Shown one piece after another: positions 1 to 13,900 of a stretch of 64,000 nt of DNA. Made by a program: the position numbers and the translations under genes. The DNA comes from Phoronis australis (taxonomy: Eukaryota; Phoronida; Phoronidae). The DNA lies in assembly GCA_002633005.1 (NCBI GenBank), contig NMRA01000131.1:423798-487797 (forward strand). The letters run 5' to 3'. Under the pieces are notes generated by a model, which did not search any database, was not told where the DNA came from, and saw only the letters and a program-made list of their open reading frames with translations. The stretch's first letter is position 1, and each line of letters opens with the position of its first letter.

Positions 1-360
1 AAAACACAGCTAATGTCCATTACTATGCATGACCAAGTTCGGAACATCGTATCTTAGCAATTGATCATCGGATTCCCATGAAACTTGCAGATACCACGGT
101 GACACTTTATACAAAGTTCTCTACTTTTATCAGAAATAGTACTTTTGTGATTTTTATGAAAAACTCAAAATTTGCACAAAACGAAAAAATTTTAACAGAA
201 TTTCTACAATTTTATGTTGAAAATTAATAGCAAACGAAATTTACCCAGTTCTTGATACCATTGTTTTCCTGTGAATGTACCTCATTTGTTTTTTGTTTAA
301 GTTTGCTAACAACATATGGTCACATGACTTAATTAATGTCACATTGGTAAAAAGTTAAAA

Positions 361-665
361 ATCAAAATCTATATGCTTTCAACTTGCAGAATATATTACA
401 TTATGTTTAATGTTACTGAATCAAAATCTGTATGCTTTCAACTTGCAGAATATATTACATTATGTTTAATGTTACTGAATCAAATTCTATATGCTTTCAA
501 CTTGCAGAATATATTACATTATGTTTAATGTTACTGAATCAAAATCTGTATGCTTTCAACTTGCAGAATATATTACATTATGTTTAATGTTATTGAATCA
601 AAATCTATATGCTTTCAACTTGCAGAATATATTACATTATGTTTAATGTTATTGAATCAAAATCT
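361..665. repeat. 59-bp tandem repeat, five copies
   Basis: Five nearly identical direct copies, each beginning near ATCAAAATCT and containing GCTTTCAACTTGCAGAATAT. Differences between copies are a few single bases, so the array is young. It lies in an intron. Confidence 0.9.
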
Positions 666-1256
666 ATTGTTTTGCTAATTACACAGACTTGTCTGTAAGT
701 TCCTGCATAACTTTAATTATAATTTGCATTATGATGACCAATATCAAGATCAAAGGAGGTTTTGAATTATGTGGTTGTAGTGCAAGAGACGACAGTCAGG
801 AACTTCAGACTTCTGATATCCAGCTGCACAACACTTACTACAGATCAGACCCGTGAAATCAGCAATCACACCCAACTACTTGTCAGGTCATCTCGTGCAA
901 AATTTCCACAAGGCCATCCCTTAAATGACAAATTTGGGATTCTCCGATTGCGGAGGTATAGTTATGTAGTAGTATTTAGTTATGTTTAAAATAATGTTCG
1001 CGGCTTTTGTTTCAACAACATGGTTCCATAGCTGAAACGTATTGTATCATTAGTCATGTTAACACGAGATGGGTCACGTTCATGACGTACTGGCTTTTGG
1101 AATTCATAATTTAAAGTGAACATCAAACTTTTGTAAAGTGTACCGGAAGCCTGACTTGTCCTGATGGAGCTCTGAATAGGATGGATACCCATTGTACCTC
1201 TTAGGAATGGTGCATATTTAGTGAAACCGTAGCATACAAAAGCAAAAAATGTCCCC

Positions 1257-1277
1257 CAGCAGCAGCAGCAGCAGCAG
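1257..1277. repeat. CAG microsatellite, seven units
   Basis: Seven perfect CAG units followed by CAA on the plus strand. It lies in the last, incomplete intron. No coding context on either strand. Confidence 0.9.
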
Positions 1278-1839
1278 CAAGGTCCTCAAGGACTAAGAAA
1301 ACATCCCTTTACAGTGAGGTAAAATTATGTCTGCAACCCACTTACGTAAAGTGTAAAGCTTGACACGTGACTCGTTGATTGGAAGGAGGTTACCACTCAA
1401 TCAGCAAGTGTATCATGCTGAGACAGTAACGTTGTCTGTTCTATAATTCAACATCAAGTAGTATCACTACACCACCATATACAGACCGTAAGTTTCTGCA
1501 GACAAGCTCGAGACGCACCTTTGGAAAATATCAGTTTAGGGACCAGAGGTCAAATCCAAACATACACCTAAGGCACGTATTTAGAAGTAACCAATATATA
1601 CTGTAGGTGGCACACAAATTGAAAGCAAGAATTTTAACAAACAACATTGACGATGTATGATTGTTTACAGGTCAAATAACAGTTTATAGTTGAAAACTAT
1701 TTTAGGATTCAACCATGCACATTTTCCCCAAATGTATGCCTTGGGTGTATCTGTGGAAAATGATTCTTATATAAACCATTGGGTGATGTGCTTGTCCAAA
1801 GAAAACGCCAGTAACACTGAATATTAATGTGACCCTTAC

Positions 1840-1962
1840 CTTCATACCTTCCCATCTGGACACAGCCCGTAAAGGTCTGAGTGCACGCAGAGTCCTCATT
1901 GCCTTCATTGCAGCAATGTTGCCCAAATTCATGGCTTCCATGGTTAAGCCAACAATAGAGAT
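1840..1962 (-). CDS. Nav: Nav exon 25: domain III S3-S4 voltage sensor
   Basis: 41 codons, phase 0 at both ends. Acceptor is TTTTCAG at 1963-1969 and donor is AAG|GTAAGG. It encodes the end of S3 and S4 with basic residues every third position ([17 protein letters not shown]), the gating-charge pattern of domain III S4. The ending SRWEGMK differs from vertebrate (SRFEGMR) and insect Para (SRMQGMR) channels. The same exon is duplicated as a mutually exclusive pair in insect para; no second copy is visible here. Confidence 0.95.
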
Positions 1963-4900
1963 CTGAAAAGAGGCCACTCAGGTTAATTGCAAGATGACAC
2001 TAGTGAACCACAACATCTCACCAGGGTTTTCAAACACAAGTGAAATTTCTGTTGCGTACGCTAAGATTTCTCACCACAAGCATCTCATGCCAAGTGTTAT
2101 GCAAAAAATTGGCAAAAACTGACACCAACAATGACAGTCTAATTGGTGATACATAAATTTTAACAACAGTTAAACTTAAATTCATTTGATAATTACGCCA
2201 ACAATGACCAAGTCTAACTGATCATACTCTTATCGCGACAATTAAAAAGTCTAACCGGTTACTTCAGGGCTTGGAATGACCAATGACAAAAAACGCGGAA
2301 ACTTTTACGGCCCAAATCATGCCCGATAACCAGCCTTGAAATGGTCAATGTGAACCTTTCCCCGACAAAAATCGGGAGGACTAAAAAAAAAAAACGTTAC
2401 CACCATCAGTAGCATGCGTCTGCATCCTTTTAGCTCGTCCGTCCACTTCCAACCCACACATTTTTGGCTGCAGAGCGGTAGTATTTGTCGCCGCGCTTAA
2501 CAATAACACGAGACGCCATTGAAAATCCCACCACGATGTCCCAGATGCCCCGGCAATGTTGACAATTTACGTTCCTCCGAAACATAAAGAGCAACTTCCG
2601 CTTTTTGAGGTGAACGTAGTTTGCAACGCCGCGGTAAGAAAGGAATTTGCCGCGGAAATTTTATATCAAATCCGATTTTTTTACGCGGAAATATCATAAA
2701 AAAAGCGGAAAGCACATTTGAAAAAAGCGGAAATCCGCGTTTCCGTGGAAAATTCCAAGCCCTGTTACTTACACCAACGATGATAAAGTCTATCTGGTCA
2801 TAGATTTATTCCAATAATGACAAAGTCTATCTGGTCATAGACTTATTCCAATAATGACAAAGTCTAACTGGTCATACACTTATTCCAACAATGACTAAGT
2901 CTATCTGGTCATAGACTTATTCCAACAATGACAAAGTCCAACTGGTCGTACACTCATTCCAACAATGACAAAGTCTAACTGGTCAACAATGACAAAGTCT
3001 AACTGGTCGTACACTCATTCCAACAATGACAAAGTCTAACTGGCCATACACTCATTCCAACAATGACAAAGTCTAACTGGTCAACACTCATACCAACAAT
3101 GACAAAGTCTAACTGGTCACACACTCATACCAACAATGACTAAGTCTAACTGGTCAACACTCATACCAACAATGACTAAGTCTAACTGGTCATACACTTA
3201 TTCCAATGACAAAGTCTAACTGGTCAACACTCATACCAACAATGACTAAGTCTAACTGGTCATACACTTATTCCAATGACAAAGTCTAACTGGTCACACA
3301 CTCATTCCAACAATGACTAAGTCTAACTGGTCATACACTCTTTCCAACAATGACAAAGTGTTACAGGTGACTTACGCCAACAATGATAAAGTCAAGCCAG
3401 CACCAGCCATCCGTGAAATAAAACTTGAAACCAAAGGCAAGCCACTTGATCAACATCTCCAGGATGAATACGATAGTAAAGAACTTGTCAAAGTAATACA
3501 GGACGTCCATCAATGTTGGCCTTTCTTCAAGGTAAATATCTTCACAAGCCTGCAATATCAGTTGACTAGTGATAGAAGCTGACATTTTCAGAATGATCAA
3601 CATTTATTAGGTCTTTACCATTATTCAAGGTAGATGTTTTCACACAATCTTAGTCATATTACAGTAGTGTTAGAGATTGACGGATTCAAGATGTCATTTA
3701 TTGGGACATAGGTCAGAGATTTGAATATAATTCAAAATTATAAGTTGGGATATTACACAGTTTCTGTGGAGTCATGTTAAGATTTAAGCAAAGACCAGTA
3801 TGAAGAGTGACTTTGGAAGCTAAGATGCAACTCCAGGAGAACAGGTGATTAATTGACTTCAAAAGTCATTGCTTCAGTTTTCTTAAGGCAAGGAAAATAG
3901 TACAAATTTCCACACTTATGCAGAGTTATCTTAGGAGGATTTAACCCCCTCCTCAATAAATGAGCAAAATCTAAGGCCAAAACACGACACTATTTTTAGA
4001 CTACCAAAATCCCACAGCACATATGAACATAGTTCCAAACTTGTGAATAAAGCTCACAGGCTGGTAAACTCAAGACATTGACTGACACACTTGTTCGTGT
4101 AATCACAAAAACACAGCTTACATACCCAGCAAGCACTGCTCACGGATTAAACATCCAATAGCAAACACATGCACCAGTAAACACCGCCCACAAACTTTTT
4201 GCTACTCATCCGTATTTGTTAATGAATGTGAGTCTGTGAGTGCATAAGCCATGCTTATTTAGTGTCAGTATGAGTCTACAAGTCTATGAACTGAGTTTAC
4301 AGCACCATGAGCATTGCTCATAACTAAAGAGCTATGTTGTACTTAAGTATCAGTCCACGGATCCACCGACCACTGTACAGCCAACAAGCGGCAAGGTGGG
4401 GGGTCAGCCATTCAGATCCATGTTTAGCCTGATAAATCACATTAGAGATGAGAGAAATTGGGTGAAGTATGACGCCACAAAGTTTGGTGGTTTAGGAGAT
4501 ACAAGGGAAGTGTTCTTGGNTACTTAAGAGCGAAAGCTGTGTAGTTTTGGCAGCCTGTATTTGTACCAACTAAAAAGGTTAGTATATAATGGTGTGATGT
4601 GGCACGCAAACTATGATTCCCAAATAACAAACAGTTGTAGGAGCCCTAATCTGAGAAGGTTTGTCAGATGGGCCCATCAAGAATGACAAAACCCTTGTGA
4701 ATAAAATCATAGATAGGCTACTGACCAAGGATAGTTGGTTTACATAGCAACTGAATTAACAGGCTCAAATGGTATCATCAGATAATACCCTATAATGACT
4801 AGAACAAAACAGCCCAGTTGACACAGCCAGCTCTAACAACAGTACAAGTTGCCTCAACTTTGGGGTTAGTCTATTGGCAGCTCACTCTACCCAAACCCAA

Positions 4901-7900
4901 AAGCTGTGATACTGAGACAGGCTACAGTCTATCAAGATGACTCACCAGTGCCCCACTACTCATCAGGATACAAATGATGATGAACGTTTCAAAGTAGTTG
5001 TGTTCCACCAGTAACTTGGCTTGACAGCGCAGCCAGTAGAACCGCCTATAGAAGGCAGACTGGAATACACTTTCACAACGGTTGCCTGGCCGACAGCAAA
5101 AGGCGGGTAAACAGTCCTCGGGTTGTTTCAGATAGATGACTTCCACCTCGTTGATGGGCGGTCCATGCTCGGACGTGTTCTCAATGGGCACCGCCACATC
5201 CCCGTTGGTGGAGTGAACCAGTGATGTCTCGCTGGCATTTCTTGTCGGAGCCTCATGACACTGAGCATAGAATTGAAACCACAAGTTACAAAACGGTTGA
5301 CTATGATATCACAGGCGTTATAGTGAGAAGAAGTCCCACACAAGAGCCATTAAAAGACCAACGTGGAGCGTTGAAATGCGCCCACGACTGCACCGCAAAC
5401 ATTGTGCTTCTAAGAGACGGTGTTTATTTGTATCATAAAAATGTCCATTAGATGGCTCAGAATACATTGAACAATGAACCCATCCAAATATGGGAAGGTG
5501 TAGTCGTCTCTCAAAATTATTTGCCAAATTTTATGAAAATCTGTCATAGAACTCTAAAGACACAAAGGCAAACGTAAATTAAATAAAACAAACTTCATTA
5601 GGAACCACAGCTGCAGTAGTCAAATCTATCCACCTGCCTTCAAGTTAAAAGTGCAAAATTTCAAAAACATCTTGCATCTTAGGAGATACAGCCGTAGATG
5701 CAAGGGGGCACCACAGTAGACGGACCTGTTTGAAAATCTACATCAATCATGCTCTTGTCCGTAGGAACACATCTGACAATTTTCATAATGTTTCTCTATG
5801 CTGTTTGGCAGATACAGAAGAAAACAACAAAAAAAATAAAACATATCAATTAAAATGGCCACCAGTTGGTAGAGAATACGTCGAATCCAACACAAAATGG
5901 AAAGAACCTGTCGTCTTACTCATAGAAATTTGTTTGCCTAATTTCACCACGAAGCATCAAGAAGTTACAGAGGCAAACGTAAAAAATAAAATTGCCACTA
6001 GGGAGCACAACTGTAGTTGAATTGGTCTGAAGCTGGTCCTCAACTGTTGCCATCTCCATAGGAACACATCTGCTAAATTTCAGAAAGATCTTGCACAGGG
6101 TAAAGGAGATACAGCCGTGGACACAAAAAAAAATTAAATTGCCACTAGAGGGTGCCAGAGTAGTTGAACATGCCTGAAAATCAACGTCAGCCTTGGTGTT
6201 CTCAACACGAACACATCTCCAAATTTTAATAATGATTCAAGTGGTTTGGTGGACGAAGTGGGTGATGTCAAAAACGTAAACTACTCAAATTATTTTTAAA
6301 TGGCCACCGAGTAGCGCAGAATAGGTCAAATCTGCCCAAAAATGAGAAGGCCTCATCATCTCCTTAATAGAAAACTATTTGCAAAATTTCATGATAATAA
6401 AAACAGCCACTATATGTCAAATCTATCTACAAATGGGAACCTGTCGACTCTATAATAAAAACCTAATGTTCCTGAAGTACAAAAACATGCATTTTTAATG
6501 TAATTAAACTAGTTTATGAATAAAGTCTATATCAGAAATCACATCTTTGTGATTCGTTCAAATTTTTGTAAAAAGTAATATTTTTCCAATGTTAATTTCT
6601 ATTGCTTAATACGCATCTGATGTCACTGAGGCTGTAGCGTGGGTGAAGGCAATAAGGTGAATCAAGCTTATTTTGTATATAGCTCATTGACTACAGAACT
6701 GTGCTTAATGTGTAACTTGTCTACGATCTCGGTTCTCAAAAGTTCACAATACAAGTTTACTGCGGCAGCCGTGTAATGTTGACTATTAGTGGAATGATGC
6801 CATTTTACATCATGCCAGGCCGGGGGCCCACCTGCGTAGCCTTGCCTTGGTGCAAAGCTGTAAATATAGAACCGTTGCGTCGAAGTGGCTAAAAACTGAT
6901 CAAGTAAAATATGACACAAAATTAGTGTCTTCCTTAAGTAAACTAAATTATTTACCCGTGTTAAGAAAATTGGCATTCTACCATTGACTCTGTTGCTAAA
7001 ATTGGGGTGGCTCTTTTGGATCAGCTTGATGGCCAGTTTCGTTCCCCGAGTTCTTCTTCCAAGTGCAAACGATCGAACTGCTCTTCTCTTCCACGAAGTT
7101 GTGAACATGTCACAACAAATTATTTGAACTGGTTTTATTTCAATTGAAGTTTTTTGTATTTTAATACCAGCAAACTTAATTTCAGAACAAATTTTTCTCC
7201 TGCTAAGCTGTCATCATCTCCCCAGATGTCACAAAATTTTAGGAAATGGCGTATGCGAGTGTCACGAGCATACTGTTTTCGAAGCGACGACTGACTTTTC
7301 TTAGTTACAAAAGGTGGAGAATTATGTGAGAAGATGACGTTTATTGCTTTTCACTTAAACGGTTCCAGCAGGCACTGAGGTGAGTGTCGGTTGACACCTA
7401 GATTTTGCATACACCCCTGCCACTTTATAGCTCTACATGTTGATATAAGTTTTACGATGAGGTGACGAGCAGAACTACCCGGACTGGGTGAAATTTTCAG
7501 GGTCTAACAGAGCTCAACACGCAGTGGTACTGATACCTAGCTGTATTTTCACAATAGTCTGCATACAGCTAGCTGGCTGGCTAGGCCCCGGGATGAACCA
7601 GCATTACAGGGAAGAGAAATACAAAAGGCTGTGAGTATGCACAGGCTTATCTGTTGACTGGAATATGTACTCACACTGTCAATGACCTATATATCTTTGT
7701 GCTGTACAGCCTAAGTGACGTCACAAGAAACAGCGCTCGCAGTTGGGCTTTACGGAACTAATAAACTTTTATTTTTCAAAGTATGTCAGTAACTAACCTT
7801 TATAGTTTCAAAATTCATACTAAAATGCTTAAACACGTAGTTCAGCTAGGTCTCTTTTAAAGTTCATAAAAATCTGCCAAGGAGTTTCAAAGATACAGTG

Positions 7901-10900
7901 GACAAATTAGGGGGCATAACAGCTGTCGGATCCATCCAGATGTCATTGTTGTCCATTCTCAAATACTTTTTCCAGTTTTAATAAAAATCCTGAAGAGGGT
8001 TTGGGGATATACAGCCATAGTTGCAAAAAAACTGCCACTAGGAGGCACCACAGTAGTCTGAGCCGTCTTCTTCACAGCAAAAACATAAACACCAACTTTC
8101 AAAATAATACTTAGAGTGGATTGGTTGACAAAGAGGCAGACGCCAAAAACAGACTTGAAAATAGTAAAAATGGCCACTAAATGGTGCAAAATACCTGAAA
8201 TCCATCCAAAAACGGGAGGATAGCATCATCTCACTAACAGATGCCTATCCGTCAAATTTTATGAAAATCCGTCACAAACCTTAAGTTTGAAGACACAGAG
8301 GCATATATAAAAAATAAAGTTGTCTCTAGGGTACACACCTGCATGTGGATCTGTCCGAAACTTCGCTCATGCCGTCCCATCTATGAAAGGGACACATAAT
8401 TATGCAAAATTTCATGGACACAATCAAAGGGTTTTGCAGATAAGGCAGCGGACGACAGACGGACGGACGGACAGACGGACAGATGGACAAGGATGATGGC
8501 ACAATGCACCCATATATAAATATGTGGGCACATAAAAGTGCAGCAGATTGAAAAATAAAGACTGTCGACACAAAGTCCCATTTCTGATGTTTGAAAGAAG
8601 TCTGAGAATGCAACTTGTATGACTTGCAGTTATCAAAGTTTGCATTGCAAACAATCTACACAACTAGCGCTAACTCGTGAGGTGACCATTCGAGGTTGTG
8701 CAATCCGGAAGTGGAGTAGCGTTTCATTTTGCAGACATAATCGCTGACATCAGAGATCTGAAATTGTCCCCATTCGCACTTGCGGTATAATCCGTGATTC
8801 CTTGACGTAAGGGACATGCGCCCCTTGCCAGTCAACACCTTCTCGGCACCCCGGTCAGTCATCAAAGGCTCTTTGGTGCACACCCCGGTCAGTAGCTATG
8901 CGACCCTCCCCCTCCCAGGTTAATAGTTGCCTAACGCCCACCCCCCACTGGTCGACACCTGTTTGTGCCCCCCACTTACAGTCAGCTAACACTCCCCCTT
9001 CTGATATCTTTTTGGTGCGCCACCTCCGATTTACACCTGTTTGGTGTCCCCGGGCACCCATGTGGGGCCCTCTCGGCTGCCTCCTTTACGCTGGCGCACG
9101 GGAACAGCTGCCCTTCCCTGACCCCCACTTGCTACGCCACAGTTCACCATACCAACTAGGACACAAAGCCCACAGTCTGACCACCCCTCAAACTGTAATA
9201 GACTATTCTGAGACGCAAGGGATCAACTGGTCAAGGGGAGTGATCAAAGGTAAACTTGAACGAAAACCACAAAGTTTGGGGCTTGCCATGGTGTAAACTA
9301 CGTTGCGAATACAAACGTTGATGACAGCATGTAGATAGGCAGTCATTTTTATGACGCTTAGCTACACAACGCAAAACACCCGGAAGAGCCTCCAGCGCTA
9401 CGACCAAAAATCGTTTGTAATTACGGTTAGTTACCGAATAAAAGAGAATAACGATTGCGCTTAATGAAATGAAGACAGTTGCAATGATACCTGTCAGAGA
9501 GAATACAGCCTACCACTACAACTATTATTAAAATCTCTTGGTCTATTTACACCAAACCTCTAGTCTATATACACTGTCACGACGTTTCGGTCGGTCTCTT
9601 CTCCTGCCGTAGTTGTAATACGCCACCACCTCAGAGCGGTTTTAGGAAGTCAGCCTACCACTAGTCCATATACACTGTACACAGTAATACAGCCTACCAC
9701 CAGTCAGTGTACACTGTACACAGTAATATAGCCTACCATTAGTCCGTGTACACTGTACACAGTAATACAGCCTACCACCAATCTGTGTACAGTGTACACA
9801 GAAATACAGCCTACCAGCAGTCTGTCTAACCTAGTATATACAATAATACAACCCAGCAGTCCATCTACACCAAATACAATAATACAACCTACCAGCAATC
9901 CGTCTACACTGTCCACCTTTGTACCACCAATGATGCTCTCCTGGACACTTCCATTACTGACCACCCCCTGCTGATCTGTCTTGCCACCGTCCACCTTACA
10001 CAACACTGCATCTCCACCGTCCACCTTACACAACACTGCATCTCCACCATTCACATCAACTCTATTTGGTGTCAACTCAACACTCAAGTTGTCTTTTGAG
10101 TTCTTCTTCCTGCTGAATGTCTGCCGAGCAAGTCTGATGACATTTCTTTTGATCCATTCAAACAGGCGCGAGAAACGACCGATGGCCATGGCCAGTTTGT
10201 TGGGTTCACCACTGTCTCCTGTTGGCTGCATGCTGTCTGCACTGAATGAGTTTAACAGCAGTGCCAAGAACAGATTCAATACCTAAAAGTAGTGCATGTA
10301 TACAGGGTTAAAACAGACACTTATCTCTCTCCATTCCGTACCTTACTTAAGAGTACACTAGAATTTTCTGCATCACAGTCACTTAGTGTGTGGGAAAATT
10401 AAAAAGTGTGACCAAACAAACATTTCCAAAATAACTGTCTAACTCCTTCCATGGGTCTTTGGTTACAAGAAATAATTTTGTTCTCTCAGACTTGTAATTA
10501 AACCAAGAATAAAATAAAATGTCGAAAAAATAAAAAACAGTAAAGCGCTTCCCATTTAAAAAGGGACTTTCCCATTTTGTCCCAAACTGAAATGTAATAT
10601 TACAGTCATTAAAGTCATTAAATATCAACATTTTGTCTTTAAATTTGGTTTGTAATCGACCATTACCCCCTCCTTAATGCATTTCAAGTTCTACTTTTGA
10701 AAAACTCCATTTAGTCTTCCGTTAATTAGTCATTGAAATTTGCGTGCGTAAGTCACCAAATATGTTATCACTGGTTTCTTTCAAATTCTATTAACCTAAT
10801 TACAAGCAAAATCATTTAATATGGCAAACAGAGCTCATCCCATATTCCTAAATTCTTTGGTTTATTCCACTCTAGAATGAGTTGGACAAGATCCGTTCCT

Positions 10901-13900
10901 GAACCAGTGAAGTGATATCTGAAGGAAATGCCTGACATTTTACACATATCACAAGAAGTGGACTTACTCACCCTAGAGACAAATCAAAAAAGACAAGTTT
11001 AAGGTGAGTTCATGGTCCCAAACACTATCTATTAGTCATAACAAATAACCTGATATCGCCTACCTCGGTCTCCTTTTCATCTCTGGTACTAAGCTTGTGA
11101 TGCACGTATCATTGATATATTATTTGGGACATATGTCGATCATCAATGGTATTTCACTCGTTAAATATATTTATGTGAGCATATAGACCCGTCTTACTCC
11201 TTTTCCCCTCATATCGGGCTAACCCATTATTCCTTTATGTAGGACTACTCGTCGTTTTCCCAGCCTTCTTATTGGTCTGTAGTTATCACATGCCTTGAGG
11301 TTGGTCAGCTACAAGCTCTCATAGGCTGATGATTGTCACGTCTTCAGACGTTTTCTTTGTTATTGTAATCTCGTTTTCAGTTCACCTTTGTTCCGGCCAC
11401 ATTGTCATACGTTCCAAAACTTATCAATTTTTCCTACCCTCGACCACCCTTTTTTCATCATTCTCTCATACTTACATGTAGCCGGTGCTTTTTTATCGCC
11501 CATCTAATCAGAGATTATCATTTTTTATTTTACTTGTCTGTATTCCCTGTCTTGTAATTCTAATAGTCATAATAAATGACCTTATATCATCTACCTCGAT
11601 CTCCTTTTCATCTCTGGTAACAAGCTTGAGACACGCGTATTGTTCAGTTTGGCGATTATTTTTGTACGAAACAAGGGGTGACATGCCGCGAACACAAATC
11701 GGACGATCAAATACATGACGATATACCGTAGCGGTAAAACTAATAGCTGACAAGCATAATGGCCATTAAAAGTGGTGGAAATTCGTTTAATGCAAGACCA
11801 TAAAAATTATATCCGCCATGGTCCCCACTAATGGTGTCTAATCATTTTACATGAAGTTTTCCACAAGTTTTCTAGGACTATCATTTTCCATGAGGTATTT
11901 TCCAGCAAAGTCGAAAAATTAACTTTTGTTATTGCTTGTTGCTTAGAATTAAGAATGAATTAATAAATTTCTGACATGACTAACAAAACAGAAGTTTTTG
12001 CTTTATCTTCAATTACGAAATTTTCGTTTTACCCATTTATCACTTTTGAGTTTTCCATGCACGGACAGAAACTATTTTTGTCCTTTTATAGATGTACCAA
12101 ATTTTGTTTTTCACAACAAGCAAGAGCCAAAGTCAAGACATGAACCGGTAAAATTAATACTTTATCGTTAAAATACGACCATGATTGTGGGATAGTTGCA
12201 TGAGCACTTACCACCAGATAACCTATGATGATGGTAAGCATAAAGAAGGGTACACACGCCCATCCAAAGGGTACAAGCAGCATACATCTCCACATTGACT
12301 CGATCCATTCACCGCAGAGCACACGGAAAACAACCATAAATGAACGGAAGAAGTTCATGAAACCCCACCGGGGGACACCAGGTGGGTCCAACCTGAAAAT
12401 AGGGGTGGATGGAGGGAGAGAATGTCAATGAAGGCTCAATTAGGTGTTGTGTAACCAACCTGTACTCAACCCGTGTGAATTTTGATAGGAAGCAAATTAT
12501 GTACTTTCTGTACTCTGAATTTCAAATTGACACAGACATTACTGAAAAAAAGAGAAAAAAACACCATGTACATGACTGTAATGTTAAACACAAATCAGTT
12601 CCCATAATTAAAACTGCTACTTCATGGTCTACATCAATAATTTCTTTCTCAAACATTTAGTTTTGACAAATTATAACAATTTCACAATTGACAAATAACA
12701 GCTCACATCACATTACACCAGACCAGACTCACAACACAATGGTCAGACAGTAGGTTAAAATGCAGACAACACACTTTGAGTGTTAAACTAAGGGAACTAA
12801 CTACACATTTTTCAGCACTGCCACAAAATGTTCAACTCAAGAAGCATGCAAATAAATGGAGACATGGAAATAATATTTAACAACATTCAACAATTCATGA
12901 AAAGCATTGACTTACAAGGTAAGCAAGCAAAGTTTTGGTAAAAAGCATCGACTTACAATGTAAATGAGCAATCACAATTGACACATAAAACTGACACACA
13001 GTAAGTGCCAAAAATAATCGGCTAAAATGACTTGGAATTCCACCATCACAACAGATTAGTGTGAGCGGAATTCCCAGCATGACGACTGAGTGAAAGCAGA
13101 ATTCACCGTCAGACTAGCTGTAATGACCCCCCATGATTGGGAATGGGATTTTGTCAGATTACTTTTCTTGTTTGCATACTTGACTTGAATGCTTGTATGC
13201 AAAGTTTGCTAAAAGGAGCACAAAGTTCACTATGCATTTGCATGTACTGAAGGATAATGACATCTCACATGAGAGCAGTACACTACACTGAAATAAAAAA
13301 TAACTAAAAATCCTTCATTGGCTTCAACCAGAATTTAGTCAAAGCAGAATCTACATGGCTATAAACAATATATTTTCCAGATAACTAAAAAAGTTGTGAC
13401 GTGAATTTTTCCAAATAAAGAGCCAACTAAGCTAAAAATGATAACTTTATCTCTACTAATCAACGACCAAAAACGTCTAGTATTCACAGCTACGCATAGC
13501 CAACAAACTTACTACGACTTACAAACAGTTCCTGCTTTCGTCTAAATAGAATGGCCCGAACAGTTGGTTGCCCATCACAGCGAAAATGAAGACAACGATC
13601 ATAAGAATGAAGGTGAGATTTCCAAGGGCGCCCAGCGTGTCTGCTATAATGCCCATTAACATGTTGAGGGTAGGCCAAGATTTAGCTAGCTTAAAGACAC
13701 GTAACTGGAAAGTACAACAGAGGACACATAGTGACATCTAGTGACACACAGAGAAACAGACAAAGGGTGACATACAGAACCCAGTGGACCTCACGTGTTG
13801 GTGCTGCTTCATAGCTGTGCTGAATAAGGTTTCAACTCATGGCTCAGCAAACAGTACCAAGCACCCAGTCATGCAGCTACGTGTTGTAAAACAACTGAAC

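Larger units (their letters stand above)
1..1839 (-). other. Start of the intron after exon 25 (runs off the window)
   Basis: No further channel exon was found here: I looked for the S4-S5/S5 block that normally follows domain III S4 and did not see it. The stretch holds a five-copy 59-bp tandem repeat and a short CAG run, described separately; the rest is unremarkable AT-rich DNA. Confidence 0.6.

Noticed and set aside
355-665. CRISPR-like direct repeats
   Set aside because: The copies are contiguous tandem units without unique spacers, in an animal intron.
1963-3375. Second copy of the domain III S3-S4 exon, as in insect para
   Set aside because: The exon-like phrase in this intron is only the ~30-bp exon 24 boundary copied in the minisatellite; no second S4 with its arginine ladder is present.
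6668-7108. 146-codon open frame in intron 22-23
   Set aside because: No recognisable domain, no splice context, and composition like the surrounding intron.
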